Origin: Afipia sp.
GTDB taxonomy: Bacteria > Pseudomonadota > Alphaproteobacteria > Rhizobiales > Xanthobacteraceae
Assembly: GCA_024707075.1 (NCBI GenBank)
Contig: JANQAK010000004.1
Coordinates: 454,634 to 518,633 of the forward strand
Reading direction: 5' to 3'
DNA length: 64,000 nucleotides
Shown: positions 1 through 8,887 of the stretch, piece by piece
Layout of the letters: every line of letters begins with the position of its first letter
Numbering within the stretch: the stretch's first letter is position 1
Position numbers and translations under genes: made by a program
The notes under the pieces: model-generated
What the model was told of the DNA's origin: nothing
Seen by the model: only the letters and a program-made list of their open reading frames with translations
Database searches by the model: none

Positions 1-466
1 ATCGCAGCGGCTGCTGTGTGAAGGCCAGCACGTCGGGACCGTTCGGCTGCCTGCGAATGGCTGCGATCAGTCCGTCGAGTTCGGCCTCGGTGACGGTTTC
101 CGCGAAGTCGCGGCGCCACAGCGCCATGTTGAACGTCGGGTGCTTGCCGCCCATGAAGCGCGCGACCCTCGCGCCGTTCTCGCGGTTGATGACGAGGGGA
201 AGCAGCAGCAGTGGCCGGTTGTCGGTATCGCAGGCGATCACGACGAAGGGAACGGCGCAGTCGTGCCTGCCGATTGTCTGCTGCCAGGCGTTGAGAAGCT
301 CGAAGCGCTGGTAGGGCGTAAAAAGGAAATCGGGGCCTTCGAAGGCGCGCCAGCGGCGCTCGGCTTCGGCCATATCGCGAACGACATCGACACGCGCGAT
401 GCGGCTTGCACCATCGGTCGTCTGCGAATGTGTGTCGGGGCCGTGAAGCGTTGCAGCCATGGCCAT
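1..466 (-). CDS. CelD/BcsL-like GNAT acetyltransferase, N-terminal part (cut by window edge)
   Basis: The gene enters from the left edge and is read on the minus strand, so only the first 155 or so residues are present. The visible protein has the ERRWRAFE and TPYQRFELLNAW segments typical of the acetyltransferases annotated as cellulose biosynthesis protein CelD, which carry a GNAT fold and are thought to acylate polysaccharide or envelope components. ATG at 466 was chosen; a second in-frame ATG lies at 460. It is divergent from the polysaccharide-deacetylase-fold gene at 595, a pairing common in Bradyrhizobium relatives and suggesting an envelope polysaccharide function. Substrate is unknown; the family call is from pattern memory, not a search. 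Confidence 0.65.
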   Translation of the reverse strand, partial: MAMAATLHGPDTHSQTTDGASRIARVDVVRDMAEAERRWRAFEGPDFLFTPYQRFELLNAWQQTIGRHDCAVPFVVIACDTDNRPLLLLPLVINRENGARVARFMGGKHPTFNMALWRRDFAETVTEAELDGLIAAIRRQPNGPDVLAFTQQPLR

Positions 467-594
467 TGGAGGACCTGATTTCTGTGGCATTTTAGGATTT
501 ACGGCTTTGACCGACATTATTCAAAGAAATGTCAACAAAGAGTAATGAGAATAGCGTCGCGTCGGGCGTTTATGCGCATCGGAGAGGGACTTAA

Positions 595-1656
595 GTGCTG
601 TTTCGGAGAGGCCTGCTGGCGGATATGGCGCTGGAATTCGCGTATTTCAGCGGCGCGGCGCGCATCTTCGAGGCCAGAACCGGAGGCGCCGGTATCATCC
701 TCAAGTTCGAGCACGTCCGCCCGCGGTGCGGCGAGCCGTTCCAGCCGTTGCGGTCGCAGGACATCACCCCCGAATTTCTTGATGGCGCGATCACGGCGCT
801 GAAACGGTGGAATTTCGATATTCTCTCGATCGATGACGTTGTCGAGCGCGCGCAGCAGGCGGCCATCGCGCGCCGCTTCGTTTGCCTGACGTTCGATGGC
901 GGCCATCGCGATTTCATGGCGTTCGCCTATCCGGTGTTGTCGCATCATCGCGTGCCGTTCGCGCTGTACATTCCGACCGGCTTCGTCGACGGCATCGGCA
1001 GGGCATGGTGGCTGGCGCTCGAACAGGTCATTGCACGCAATCACCGGATCGGCCTCGTGATGAATCGCACCGAACGGCATTTCTTTGCCGCAAGTCTCGC
1101 GGAAAAGTATCAGCTTTACGATATCCTGCATGCGTGGATGATGACGCTGTCGCCGCCGGACCTTGCAGCCGCGATTGGCGACCTGTGCGGCCGCTACGGT
1201 GTCGATCTTGCCGCCGTCTCGCGCAATATTGCCATGAGCTGGGAAGATCTGACGAAACTGGCGCGCGATCCGCAGGCCACCATTGGAAGTGCAACCGTCA
1301 ACTCTCCGAACCTCGCGCATATGAAAGGTACGAGCGCGCTGCGCGAAATGACCATGGGCCGGACGGTGCTGGAAACCGCGCTCGGTGGTCCGTGCCGGCA
1401 TTTCGCCTATCCGTTCGGTGGGGAGGGCAGCTTCGGTCCGCGGGAGATGCTGCTGGCGCGGGAGGCGGGATTCGTTGCGGCGGTTTCCACAAAGCCCGGT
1501 GTCATCAGGGCCGACGGGCAGTCGGACCCGATGGCTTTGCCGCGGATCGCATGGGACGGGCGGCGGTCGCTGCGCGCGCTGCGCGTGGTTCTTTCGGGGA
1601 TCACCGCGCGCAGGGAGAAGCGCCGCGAGGTCGAACCGGCGGTGAATTACGGCTGA
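595..1656 (+). CDS. Polysaccharide deacetylase (NodB-fold) family protein, metal ligands not conserved
   Basis: The 353-residue protein has the carbohydrate esterase 4 layout. Motif 1 sits at residues 98-103 as LTFDGG, with catalytic Asp101 kept and the metal-binding Asp replaced by Gly102. Motif 2, normally H(S/T)xxH, reads A-T-V-N-S around residues 233-237, so both metal-binding histidines are missing. The later RHFAYPFGG segment (motif 3-like) is kept. Start is GTG at 595 behind GGAGAGGGA. The family removes N- or O-acetyl groups from cell-surface glycans, but this copy probably binds without metal-dependent catalysis, or uses another mechanism. It ends 10 bases inside the convergent DUF2842 gene. 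Confidence 0.75.
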   Translation: MLFRRGLLADMALEFAYFSGAARIFEARTGGAGIILKFEHVRPRCGEPFQPLRSQDITPEFLDGAITALKRWNFDILSIDDVVERAQQAAIARRFVCLTFDGGHRDFMAFAYPVLSHHRVPFALYIPTGFVDGIGRAWWLALEQVIARNHRIGLVMNRTERHFFAASLAEKYQLYDILHAWMMTLSPPDLAAAIGDLCGRYGVDLAAVSRNIAMSWEDLTKLARDPQATIGSATVNSPNLAHMKGTSALREMTMGRTVLETALGGPCRHFAYPFGGEGSFGPREMLLAREAGFVAAVSTKPGVIRADGQSDPMALPRIAWDGRRSLRALRVVLSGITARREKRREVEPAVNYG

Positions 1657-1859
1657 GGATCGGGCCGGGACATCCAGGCGATCAGCGGCATTGCGGGCAG
1701 CACCCAGCCGAGGCCCGCCACGACATAAAAGATCGCCTGAGCGAGTTTTGATGCCGCCAGCCACGGCGTCTGGGCGATCGCCATGCCGGCAAGGGACCAG
1801 ACCACGACGAGGCCGAGCAGGCTGAATGTTCCGATGAGTTTTCGCGTGCGGATATTCAT
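1647..1859 (-). CDS. DUF2842 domain small membrane protein
   Basis: A 70-residue protein starting [12 protein letters not shown] with two hydrophobic segments (about residues 8-29 and 38-64) separated by a short polar stretch, and a C-terminal SRPDPQP tail. The pattern matches the DUF2842 family, which is found in alphaproteobacteria and often lies near ctaA/cox15 as here. Function is unknown; an inner-membrane location is inferred from the two helices. ATG at 1859 gives the family-typical length; the longer upstream extension lacks family sequence and is rejected. The 3' end overlaps the end of the converging deacetylase-fold gene. Confidence 0.75.
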   Translation of the reverse strand: MNIRTRKLIGTFSLLGLVVVWSLAGMAIAQTPWLAASKLAQAIFYVVAGLGWVLPAMPLIAWMSRPDPQP

Positions 1860-1958
1860 AACAGGATTGTGCGGGCGGCTGCGGCAGCGCGTCTTGCGCG
1901 GAAAAGTGCGGGGACTATAAGGTCCGCGCGAATTCATTCAAGGCTGCATTTTCGGATC

Positions 1959-3059
1959 ATGACGCACATCGCGACCGACCGACCGGCAGGCGCCGCAGGC
2001 ATGCGGAGCGTCCGCGCGTGGCTGATCGCGGTCGCGGCCCTCATCGTCTGCACCCTGATGGTCGGCGGTGCGACGCGGCTGACGGAATCCGGCCTTTCCA
2101 TTGTCGAATGGAAGCCGGTCACCGGCACTCTGCCACCGCTGACGGACGCGGAATGGACACGGCAGTTCGAAGCCTACAAGACCATCCCGCAGTATCGCGA
2201 AATGAATCGCGGCATGAGTCTGTCCGAATTCAAGACGATCTTCTGGTGGGAATGGGGCCACCGGCTGCTGGGGCGGCTGATCGGCGCGGTGTTCCTGCTG
2301 CCGTTTCTCTGGTTCCTGTGGCGCGGCTTTCTGTCGTCCGAACTCAAGCGCAAATTGTGGGTTATCTTCGTTCTCGGCGGTGCGCAGGGCGCAGTCGGAT
2401 GGTGGATGGTGTCCTCGGGCCTCACCGAACGGGTGTCCGTCTCGCAATACCGGCTTGCCATTCACTTCATGCTGGCGCTGGTCATCTTCTCCGCGATCGT
2501 CTGGACGCTGCGGCGGCTTCAACGCCAACCGCCGTCCATCGCGCCGCCGCGCGTGAAAATCACCGGCAGGATTCTGCTGGCGCTTGTATTTCTGCAACTC
2601 TATTTCGGCGCGCTCGTCGCCGGGCTGCGGGCAGGCCGCGTATTCAACACCTGGCCGGAGATCGATGGCGCATTCATTCCAACGGCCGCACGGCTCTTCT
2701 TCGAACAGCCGTGGTGGCGAAACTTCTTCGACAACACGCTGACGGTGCAATTCACCCACCGCATGATCGCCTACACGCTGGTGGTTGTGGCCATCGCCCA
2801 TGCCGTCGATGCCATCCGCTCCCGCACCAGTCCGGCCGTCGTGACGGGCGCTGTCTGGATCATGGCCGTGATGCTGGCGCAGGTTGCCATCGGCATTCTG
2901 ACGCTGCTCAATCAGGTTCCGATCGATCTCGGGCTTGCTCATCAGGCCGTCGCGATCGTGGTTCTCACGCTGGCCTTGTTTCAGGTCGAGCGGCTGGGCC
3001 GAACGTTGCCGGCTACGACGCCAGCCAAGTTGCGTCTTGTCATCGGCGAACGCCGCTAA
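1959..3059 (+). CDS. ctaA: Heme A synthase (Cox15/CtaA)
   Basis: The 366-residue integral membrane protein oxidises the C8 methyl of heme O to the formyl group of heme A, the cofactor of aa3-type cytochrome oxidase. It carries the alphaproteobacterial hallmark [19 protein letters not shown] in the first periplasmic loop, the heme-ligand histidines in [18 protein letters not shown] and LAHQAVAI, and about eight hydrophobic segments. ATG at 1959 ([11 protein letters not shown]) was taken instead of the longer frame because the extra 30 residues are arginine-rich and not family-like. It is transcribed away from DUF2842. The protein shows no truncation. Confidence 0.95.
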   Translation: MTHIATDRPAGAAGMRSVRAWLIAVAALIVCTLMVGGATRLTESGLSIVEWKPVTGTLPPLTDAEWTRQFEAYKTIPQYREMNRGMSLSEFKTIFWWEWGHRLLGRLIGAVFLLPFLWFLWRGFLSSELKRKLWVIFVLGGAQGAVGWWMVSSGLTERVSVSQYRLAIHFMLALVIFSAIVWTLRRLQRQPPSIAPPRVKITGRILLALVFLQLYFGALVAGLRAGRVFNTWPEIDGAFIPTAARLFFEQPWWRNFFDNTLTVQFTHRMIAYTLVVVAIAHAVDAIRSRTSPAVVTGAVWIMAVMLAQVAIGILTLLNQVPIDLGLAHQAVAIVVLTLALFQVERLGRTLPATTPAKLRLVIGERR

Positions 3060-3076
3060 ATCGAATTATTCTAAAG
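3060..3076 (+). promoter_or_regulatory. Possible Irr box (iron control element) ahead of FTR1 permease
   Basis: The stretch contains GAATTATTCTAAA, which matches the centre and right arm of the rhizobial iron control element bound by Irr (general form TTTAGAA-N3-TTCTAAA); the left arm is degenerate (ATC instead of TTA). It lies about 145 bases before the start codon of the FTR1-type iron permease, a sensible target. The call is an inference from a half-good match. Confidence 0.35.
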
Positions 3077-3220
3077 TAATGAGGGGTGAAAGAAATGCCC
3101 GGTTAATGGGTATTTCTTCGATTTCGTGCTCAGTCACGATTTGGTGCGGTCCGGGCGTACTTTAACTTCGATTTGCCGCGCGATAGAACGATCACCTGCG
3201 CCGATTGTAAAAGGTCACCC

Positions 3221-4042
3221 ATGTCCAACGCATTCATCCAAGCCGCCGTCATCCTGTTGCGCGAGGGGCTCGAGGCCATGCTCGTGATCGCGGCGCTTGC
3301 GGGTTATCTGCGGAAGGTTGGGGGAAGCCACCGCGTGACGGCGCTGTATGCCGGTGCGCTCGCGGCGATTGGCGCCAGTATCATTGCCGCGTGGCTGTTC
3401 GCCGTGCTCAATTCCGGTGAGCATAATGACATTTTCGAAGGCATCGTGATCCTCTTCGCGGCTGCGCTGATGCTATATGTGAGCGGCTGGCTGATGGTGA
3501 AGCAGGATCCGCGCGGCTGGCAGGACTATCTGGCCAGTAAGGCTGACGATGCGCTGGCGCAGGAGACGGCATGGGCCGTCGGCGCGCTCGCGTTCTTCGC
3601 GGTGTTTCGCGAAGGCGCGGAAACCGTGCTCTTCATCAACGCGCTTGCCGTCACCGAGGGCGGCTGGAGCTTCGGACTGTTCGCGGGCCTTGCCGTGGCG
3701 ACTGTTGGTCTCGTCGTGCTGTTCTATTTCATCAACCTGATCGCGCGCAAAATTCCGCTGCGTCCGTTGTTCATCATTACGTCGGCGTTCCTGTTCGCGA
3801 TGGGCATCAAGTTCATCGGTGAAGCGGTTCAGGAATTCCAGGAACAGAACATCGTGCCATTCACCGAGTTAAAGAGCTTCGGATGGCTGCAATCGCTCGG
3901 GCTCAACCCAACCGTTGAAGCGGTATCGGCGCAGCTTCTGGTGATTCTGGTTGCGCTCGCGACATTCTCGATCGTCCAGCGCAATGCCCGGCTGGCCCGG
4001 GAGAGTAAGGCGAAAGCCGCCCTGGAAACCGCAAAGACCTGA
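3221..4042 (+). CDS. FTR1 family iron permease
   Basis: The 273-residue membrane protein has two REGxE motifs, REGLEAML at residues 12-19 and REGAETVLF in the middle, each inside a hydrophobic helix. Those glutamates form the iron path in Ftr1/EfeU permeases, which import ferric or ferrous iron with an oxidase or periplasmic partner. No EfeO or EfeB partner is next to it, so it is a solitary permease like several in Bradyrhizobium relatives. Start ATG 3221 (MSNAFIQ) follows AAGG with 6 bases spacing; the longer frame adds an unrelated polar extension. The C-terminal tail is charged (RESKAKAALETAKT). Confidence 0.88.
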   Translation: MSNAFIQAAVILLREGLEAMLVIAALAGYLRKVGGSHRVTALYAGALAAIGASIIAAWLFAVLNSGEHNDIFEGIVILFAAALMLYVSGWLMVKQDPRGWQDYLASKADDALAQETAWAVGALAFFAVFREGAETVLFINALAVTEGGWSFGLFAGLAVATVGLVVLFYFINLIARKIPLRPLFIITSAFLFAMGIKFIGEAVQEFQEQNIVPFTELKSFGWLQSLGLNPTVEAVSAQLLVILVALATFSIVQRNARLARESKAKAALETAKT

Positions 4043-4073
4043 ATTTTTCAGAAAGTCATTTTGCTCTGTATGA

Positions 4074-4107
4074 ATAAAAACGCGGCGCCATGCCCGGCGC
4101 CGCGTTT
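4074..4107 (-). terminator. Rho-independent terminator of the sulfhydrylase gene
   Basis: A 12-bp stem (AAACGCGGCGCC with GGCGCCGCGTTT) around a 6-base loop, followed on the minus strand by a run of T. It lies between the converging FTR1 and metY-type genes and serves the minus strand. Confidence 0.85.
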
Positions 4108-4123
4108 GACACTTTGAGCCTCG

Positions 4124-5404
4124 TTACGCCTTCAGCGCCTGATCGAGATCGGCGATCAGGTCTTCCTTGTCTTCGAGGCCGACCGAGAGTCGCACCACAT
4201 CGACACCTGCGCCGGCCTGAGCCTTTTGGGTGTCGCTGAGCTGGCTGTGGGTGGTCGAGGCCGGATGGATGATGAGCGAGCGCGTATCGCCGACATTGGC
4301 CAGATGCGAGAACAGCTTCACGTTCGAAACGAGATTGATGCCCGCGTCGTAGCCGCCTTTCAGGCCGAACGTGAACACGGCGCCTGCGCCCTTCGGGGAG
4401 TATTTGCGCGCGAGGTTGTGATAGCGGTCGCCGGGCAGTCCCGCGTAGTTCACCCACGCCACGGCCGGATGATTTGAGAGCCATTCCGCCACGGCCTTGG
4501 CGTTGTCCGAGTGCCGTTGCACACGAAGACCAAGGGTCTCGATGCCGGTCAGAATCAGAAACGCGTTGAACGGCGACAGTGCAGGGCCGAGGTCACGCAG
4601 GCCGAGAACGCGCGCGGCGATGGCGAAGGCGAAGTTGCCGAATGTCTCCTGCAACTTGATGCCGTGATATTCCGGCCTCGGTTCACTGAGAATCGGATAG
4701 CGGCCATCGCGCGACCAGTCGAACGTGCCGGCATCGACGATGATGCCGCCGATGGAGTTGCCGTGGCCGCCGAGAAATTTCGTCAGCGAGTGGACGACGA
4801 TGTCGGCGCCGTGATCGATCGGTTTCACCAGATAAGGCGTCGCCAGCGTATTGTCGACAATCAGCGGCACGCCGGCCTTGCGCGCGATGGCGGCAATGGC
4901 TTCGATGTCGGTGATGGTGCCGCCCGGATTGGCGATGGACTCGATGAAGATCGCCTTGGTCTTCGGGGTCAGCGCCTTCTCGAAGGTCGAAACGTCGTCG
5001 GTGTCCGCCCACACCACGTTCCAGCCGAAGCTCTTGAAGGCGTGATTGAACTGGTTGATCGAACCGCCATAGAGCCTGCGGCCTGCGATGAATTCGTCGC
5101 CCGGCTGCAGCAGGGTGTGGAACACGACCACCTGCGCGGCATGCCCCGACGCCACCGCCACCGCCGCCGTGCCGCCTTCCAGCGCCGCGACGCGCTCTTC
5201 CAGTACGGCGTTCGTCGGATTGCCGATGCGGGTGTAGATGTTGCCGAACGCCTGCAATCCGAACAGCGAGGCGGCGTGGTCGGCGTCGTTGAAGACGAAC
5301 GAGGTGGTCTGATAGATCGGCGTCGCGCGCGCGCCCGTCGTCGGGTCAGGCTGCGCGCCGGCGTGAATGGAGAGCGTGGAGAAGCCAGGCAGTCTTTCCG
5401 TCAT
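4124..5404 (-). CDS. metY: O-acetylhomoserine aminocarboxypropyltransferase (sulfhydrylase), PLP-dependent
   Basis: The 426-residue enzyme belongs to the Cys/Met metabolism PLP family and fits the long MetY subgroup that makes homocysteine from O-acetylhomoserine and sulfide. Visible landmarks are SIHAGAQPDPTTGARATPIYQTTSF at the N-terminus (residues 12-36), the YTRIGNPTNAVLEER segment, the ASGHAA PLP-phosphate loop, VDNTLATPY, and the PLP lysine in HSLTKFLGGHG. The C-terminus has the THSQL and LSVGLED segments. It stands alone with its own terminator. No SAM-II riboswitch could be recognised in the 150 bases upstream. The soluble cytoplasmic location follows from the family. Confidence 0.93.
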   Translation of the reverse strand: MTERLPGFSTLSIHAGAQPDPTTGARATPIYQTTSFVFNDADHAASLFGLQAFGNIYTRIGNPTNAVLEERVAALEGGTAAVAVASGHAAQVVVFHTLLQPGDEFIAGRRLYGGSINQFNHAFKSFGWNVVWADTDDVSTFEKALTPKTKAIFIESIANPGGTITDIEAIAAIARKAGVPLIVDNTLATPYLVKPIDHGADIVVHSLTKFLGGHGNSIGGIIVDAGTFDWSRDGRYPILSEPRPEYHGIKLQETFGNFAFAIAARVLGLRDLGPALSPFNAFLILTGIETLGLRVQRHSDNAKAVAEWLSNHPAVAWVNYAGLPGDRYHNLARKYSPKGAGAVFTFGLKGGYDAGINLVSNVKLFSHLANVGDTRSLIIHPASTTHSQLSDTQKAQAGAGVDVVRLSVGLEDKEDLIADLDQALKA

Positions 5405-5560
5405 GAGATGTCCCTTTGAGAGCCGCGAACGGGCATGAGAAGGATATGCTGCGGACAGGTATAGCCTTCGTCAAGCTATCAGCAAGCATCGACGTTAACA
5501 GGCAATAGTCCTGTCGTTATTTTGGATGCGCGCGGACAATCGTTCTGCCGCGCGCGAGGT

Positions 5561-6145
5561 TTAAGGTATGTCGTTCTTGTCCTTGGCGGCGCGGTCGGCC
5601 GCCGCCGTCGCGCCACCGACGACGCTGCTGCGATTCAATGACAATCGCATGTTGCTTGTCGGAATAGGTGCGCGTTTGGAACTGAGCGTGCGCGAGTTGA
5701 CACCCAGCCACTGGATTTCGGATGTCAACCGCGCGTATTCGATTTTCGGGCAGCGGTTCATCACGACCTTGAGGCCCGCGGCTTCCGCCTTTGCAGCGGC
5801 CTCATCGTTACGGACGCCGAGCTGCATCCAGATCACCTTGGGCAGCACCGGCAACGCCAGCGCCTCGTCGACGACGGCCATCGCGCGATCGGAGTTGCGG
5901 AACACATCGACCATGTCGACGGGGCGTCCGATATCCTTGAGCGAGGCAACGAACGGCTTGCCGACAAGACTTTTACCGACCTGGCCGGGATTGATCGGGA
6001 TCATATCGTAGCCGCGTTCCGCGAGATACTTGAACGCGAAATAGCTCGGCCGCACGTTAACCGGCGACGCGCCGACCATGGCGATTGATTTCACGCTGGT
6101 CAGGATGCCGCGAATATAGCTGTCGTCGTAACTGTCATGGTTCAT
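5561..6145 (-). CDS. CoA-binding protein (YccU-like)
   Basis: The 194-residue protein is a single CoA-binding Rossmann domain: IAMVGASP near residue 22 is the nucleotide loop, followed by FKYLAERGYDMIPINP, VDVFRNSD, and IWMQLGVRNDEAAAKAEAAGLKVVMNRCPKIEY, all standard for the YccU group. A family-unlike basic tail of about 40 residues follows. Proteins of this group bind acyl-CoA or CoA and have no settled role. It lies upstream in the same direction as nothing obvious; the enoyl-CoA hydratase ends 34 bases before its start, so the two may be co-transcribed, which would fit CoA chemistry. Confidence 0.85.
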   Translation of the reverse strand: MNHDSYDDSYIRGILTSVKSIAMVGASPVNVRPSYFAFKYLAERGYDMIPINPGQVGKSLVGKPFVASLKDIGRPVDMVDVFRNSDRAMAVVDEALALPVLPKVIWMQLGVRNDEAAAKAEAAGLKVVMNRCPKIEYARLTSEIQWLGVNSRTLSSKRAPIPTSNMRLSLNRSSVVGGATAAADRAAKDKNDIP

Positions 6146-6179
6146 TCTGGGTATTTCACCGCATCTCGGCCCGGCAATG

Positions 6180-7007
6180 TCACCGGTCTTCCCATTTGGG
6201 ATCGCGTTTTTCGATGAAGGCGCCGATGCCTTCCTGCGCGTCGCGCGCCATCATGTTCTCGGTCATCACCTGTGCGGCATACGTATAGGCGTCCGCAAGA
6301 TTCATTTCGGCCTGCCGGTAGAAGGCTTCCTTGCCCACCTTCAGCGTATAGGCAGACTTCAGCGCGATGGCCTTTGCGAGATCAATCGCTGCGTTTAGCT
6401 CCGTGCCCGCCGGAACGACGCTGTTGACGAGGCCAAGTTCACGGGCGCGCTCGGCGGAAATATGGTCGCCGGTCAGCAGCATATGCAGGGCGTGCTTGCG
6501 CGGCACGTTGCGCGACAGCGCCACCATCGGCGTCGAGCAGAAAAGGCCGATATCGATGCCCGGTGTGCCGAAGGTCGCCTTCTCGGATGCCACCGCAAGA
6601 TCGCAGGTCGCGACCAGTTGGCATCCGGCCGCGGTCGCCACGCCTTGCACGGCCGCGACGACAGGTTTCGGCAGATGCACGATGGCCTGCATCATGCCGC
6701 TGCACGACTTCATCATGTGCGCGAAATAGGCGCGGCCCTTGTCGGCGTCGGCTCGGCGCGCCGTGAGTTCCTTGAGGTTGTGGCCGGACGAATAGGCCGG
6801 GCCGTTCGCGGCGATAACGACCGCGCGAACGTGCTTGTCGTCGCGAATGGAATTCACTTCGTCGTGCAGCGCTGCGATCATCGCTTCCGACAGCGCGTTG
6901 CGCGTCGACGGTGAATCGAGCGTCAGCACGGCAATGCTGCCGATGGTGTCGCGCAGCAACGGCGAGGGCACCTGTGGGGCGGGGGAGCGGGATGTTTGCG
7001 CGGTCAT
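6180..7007 (-). CDS. Enoyl-CoA hydratase/isomerase family protein
   Basis: The 275-residue crotonase-fold protein has the AYSSGHNLKEL and VQGVATAAGCQLVATCDLAVAS segments that build the two oxyanion-hole amides, then FGTPGIDIGLFCSTPMVALSR. The typical catalytic glutamate pair is not obvious: the position usually EG(A)GxE reads ATAAGCQLV, as in the ECHDC3-like subgroup, so hydratase activity is not assured. It lies directly upstream of the CoA-binding protein on the same strand with a 34-base gap, and back to back with the thioesterase at 7116. Substrate unknown. Confidence 0.85.
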   Translation of the reverse strand: MTAQTSRSPAPQVPSPLLRDTIGSIAVLTLDSPSTRNALSEAMIAALHDEVNSIRDDKHVRAVVIAANGPAYSSGHNLKELTARRADADKGRAYFAHMMKSCSGMMQAIVHLPKPVVAAVQGVATAAGCQLVATCDLAVASEKATFGTPGIDIGLFCSTPMVALSRNVPRKHALHMLLTGDHISAERARELGLVNSVVPAGTELNAAIDLAKAIALKSAYTLKVGKEAFYRQAEMNLADAYTYAAQVMTENMMARDAQEGIGAFIEKRDPKWEDR

Positions 7008-7115
7008 TTTTTGCTCAGATTCGAAGTTCGCTTTTCGGTTCTGTCAGGCTCGCCATCGTGCTCACCCTAAGATACAAAACCGTCACATACGAGAGCAGGG
7101 CAGGACATACGTTCC

Positions 7116-7547
7116 ATGAACAAAGCGAAAATGACCGTGGCAGAACTCGAGGCGTTTCTCCACAGGGAGTTTCCGCAGGCATTCGCCAGCGGGGAGGTCC
7201 TGATCGAGAGCGCTGACGGCGCGACCTGCCTGCTGCGGCAGCCTTACAGCGAGCGGATGCTTCGCCCGGGCGGAACGGTTTCGGGGCCGACGCTGATGGC
7301 TCTGGCGGACTTCGCGATGTACGTGGTGCTGCTCTCGGCCATCGGTCCCGTCGGGCTGGCCATGACCACGAGCCTGAACATCAATTTCCTGCGCAAGGGT
7401 CAGCCGGGCCAGGATGTGCTGGCCGCTGCCAAGCTGATGAAGCTCGGCAAGCGTCTCGCCGTTGGAGAAATAAGCCTGTTATCAGGGACTTCGCCCGATC
7501 CGATTGCTCATGTGACCGCGACTTACTCCATTCCGAACGTTCAATGA
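7116..7547 (+). CDS. PaaI-type hotdog thioesterase
   Basis: The 143-residue hotdog-fold protein has GGTVSGPTLMALADFAMYVVLL, the helix that carries the active-site region of PaaI-like acyl-CoA thioesterases, and the TTSLNINFLRKGQPG strand pair. It would hydrolyse a thioester of CoA in the cytoplasm; the substrate cannot be told. ATG 7116 is the only reasonable start. It precedes rplM-rpsI, an order seen in Bradyrhizobium relatives, but a 148-base AT-rich gap suggests rplM has its own promoter. Confidence 0.85.
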   Translation: MNKAKMTVAELEAFLHREFPQAFASGEVLIESADGATCLLRQPYSERMLRPGGTVSGPTLMALADFAMYVVLLSAIGPVGLAMTTSLNINFLRKGQPGQDVLAAAKLMKLGKRLAVGEISLLSGTSPDPIAHVTATYSIPNVQ

Positions 7548-7695
7548 TTTGACAGGTATCATCGCACCATATTTGTAAGTAATTGTTTTATTGATATTAT
7601 TTATGATCTCTCAGCATTGACGTGTGCGATCCGGTTATCTAGAACCGCGCCAGTTTGGCGACTGCGCCGAACGTGCCATTTCACGGATCCCTCAC

Positions 7696-8159
7696 ATGAA
7701 GACGTTTTCGGCAAAGCCAGCCGAGGTCAACAAGAAGTGGGTGCTGATCGACGCCAAGGGTCTGGTCGTCGGTCGCCTCGCGACCTTGGTCGCCATGCGT
7801 TTGCGCGGCAAGCACCTCCCGACCTACACCCCCACGTCGATTGCGGTGACAACGTCATCATCATCAACGCGGCTCATGTCGTCCTCACCGGACGCAAGCG
7901 TGAGAACAAGGTCTATTACAATCACACCGGTTTCATCGGTGGCATCAAGGAACGCACCGCGAAGTCGATCCTCGAGGGCCGTTTCCCCGAGCGCGTCCTC
8001 GAGAAGGCGGTTGAGCGCATGATCCCGCGCGGTCCGCTGGGCCGCGTGCAGTTCGGCAATCTGCGCGTCTATGCGGGCGCCGAGCATCCGCATGAAGCGC
8101 AGCAGCCGGAAGTCGTGGACGTCGCATCGATGAATCGCAAGAACATGAGGGCCGCATAA
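7696..8159 (+). CDS. rplM: 50S ribosomal protein L13 (one-base deletion in the sequence)
   Basis: Residues from [19 protein letters not shown] up to KHLPTYTP are in one frame; the next codons [20 protein letters not shown] continue in another. Restoring one C in the C5 run at 7829-7833 gives an uninterrupted 154-residue L13, the normal length. As rplM is essential, a sequencing error in the homopolymer is far more likely than a mutation. The stop overlaps the rpsI start (TAATG at 8157-8161), so the two ribosomal proteins are translationally coupled, as usual. Confidence 0.95.
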
Positions 8160-8635
8160 TGTCCGATACCATGCAGTCTCTCGATCAGTTGTCGGCGCTG
8201 AAGACAGCCGCTCCCGAAGGTCCGAAGTACGTCAAGAAGGTCGACAAGCTGGGCCGCGCCTACGCCACCGGCAAGCGCAAGGACGCGGTCGCCCGCGTCT
8301 GGATCAAGCCGGGCTCCGGCAAGGTCACCGTCAACACCCGTGAAGTCGAAGTCTACTTCGCGCGTCCCGTTCTGCGCATGATGATCCAGCAGCCGATCGT
8401 CGCTGCCGCCCGTCAGGGCCAGTACGACGTTGTCTGCACGGTCGCCGGCGGCGGTCTGTCGGGGCAGGCCGGCGCGGTGCGTCACGGCATCTCGAAGGCG
8501 CTGACGAACTTCGAACCGGATCTGCGCGGTGTTCTCAAGAAGGGCGGCTTCCTCACGCGCGACTCGCGTGTGGTCGAGCGCAAGAAGTACGGCAAGGCGA
8601 AAGCCCGCCGGTCGTTCCAGTTCTCGAAGCGCTAA
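8159..8635 (+). CDS. rpsI: 30S ribosomal protein S9
   Basis: The 158-residue protein has the S9 core [20 protein letters not shown] (residues 37-56), the long helix with [17 protein letters not shown], and the conserved C-terminal [17 protein letters not shown] whose terminal SKR tail reaches the P-site tRNA. The N-terminal extension of about 30 residues is typical for Rhizobiales. It is the second gene of the rplM-rpsI operon and is followed by a strong terminator. Confidence 0.97.
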   Translation: MSDTMQSLDQLSALKTAAPEGPKYVKKVDKLGRAYATGKRKDAVARVWIKPGSGKVTVNTREVEVYFARPVLRMMIQQPIVAAARQGQYDVVCTVAGGGLSGQAGAVRHGISKALTNFEPDLRGVLKKGGFLTRDSRVVERKKYGKAKARRSFQFSKR

Positions 8636-8711
8636 CGCGCGCTTCGCTGCTGGTTCGCGAAACGCTACTCGTTTCGTTCAAATTGTCCGCGATTGCGGAA
8701 TCGACAGGATG

Positions 8712-8740
8712 AAAAGGGCGCCTTTGGGCGCCCTTTTTTT
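8712..8740 (+). terminator. Rho-independent terminator of rplM-rpsI
   Basis: AAAAGGGCGC pairs with GCGCCCTTTT around a short loop and runs into seven T. It closes the ribosomal operon 76 bases after the rpsI stop. Confidence 0.9.
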
Positions 8741-8887
8741 GTTGTTCCAGATGCAATCGAATTGCCGCGATTTTTCGAGAAAACTTTGTGACCTCCGCAA
8801 ACGGAGTGCCAAGACACCGGTGCTAATTATCGAGGCGGCTGAGGGAGCTATTCCGGCTCTGTCTCTTTTTTAAGCGCTGCATAGAAA

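Noticed and set aside
5405..5560. SAM-II riboswitch upstream of the sulfhydrylase gene
   Set aside because: Such riboswitches are common there in alphaproteobacteria, but the conserved pseudoknot core could not be found in the 155 bases.
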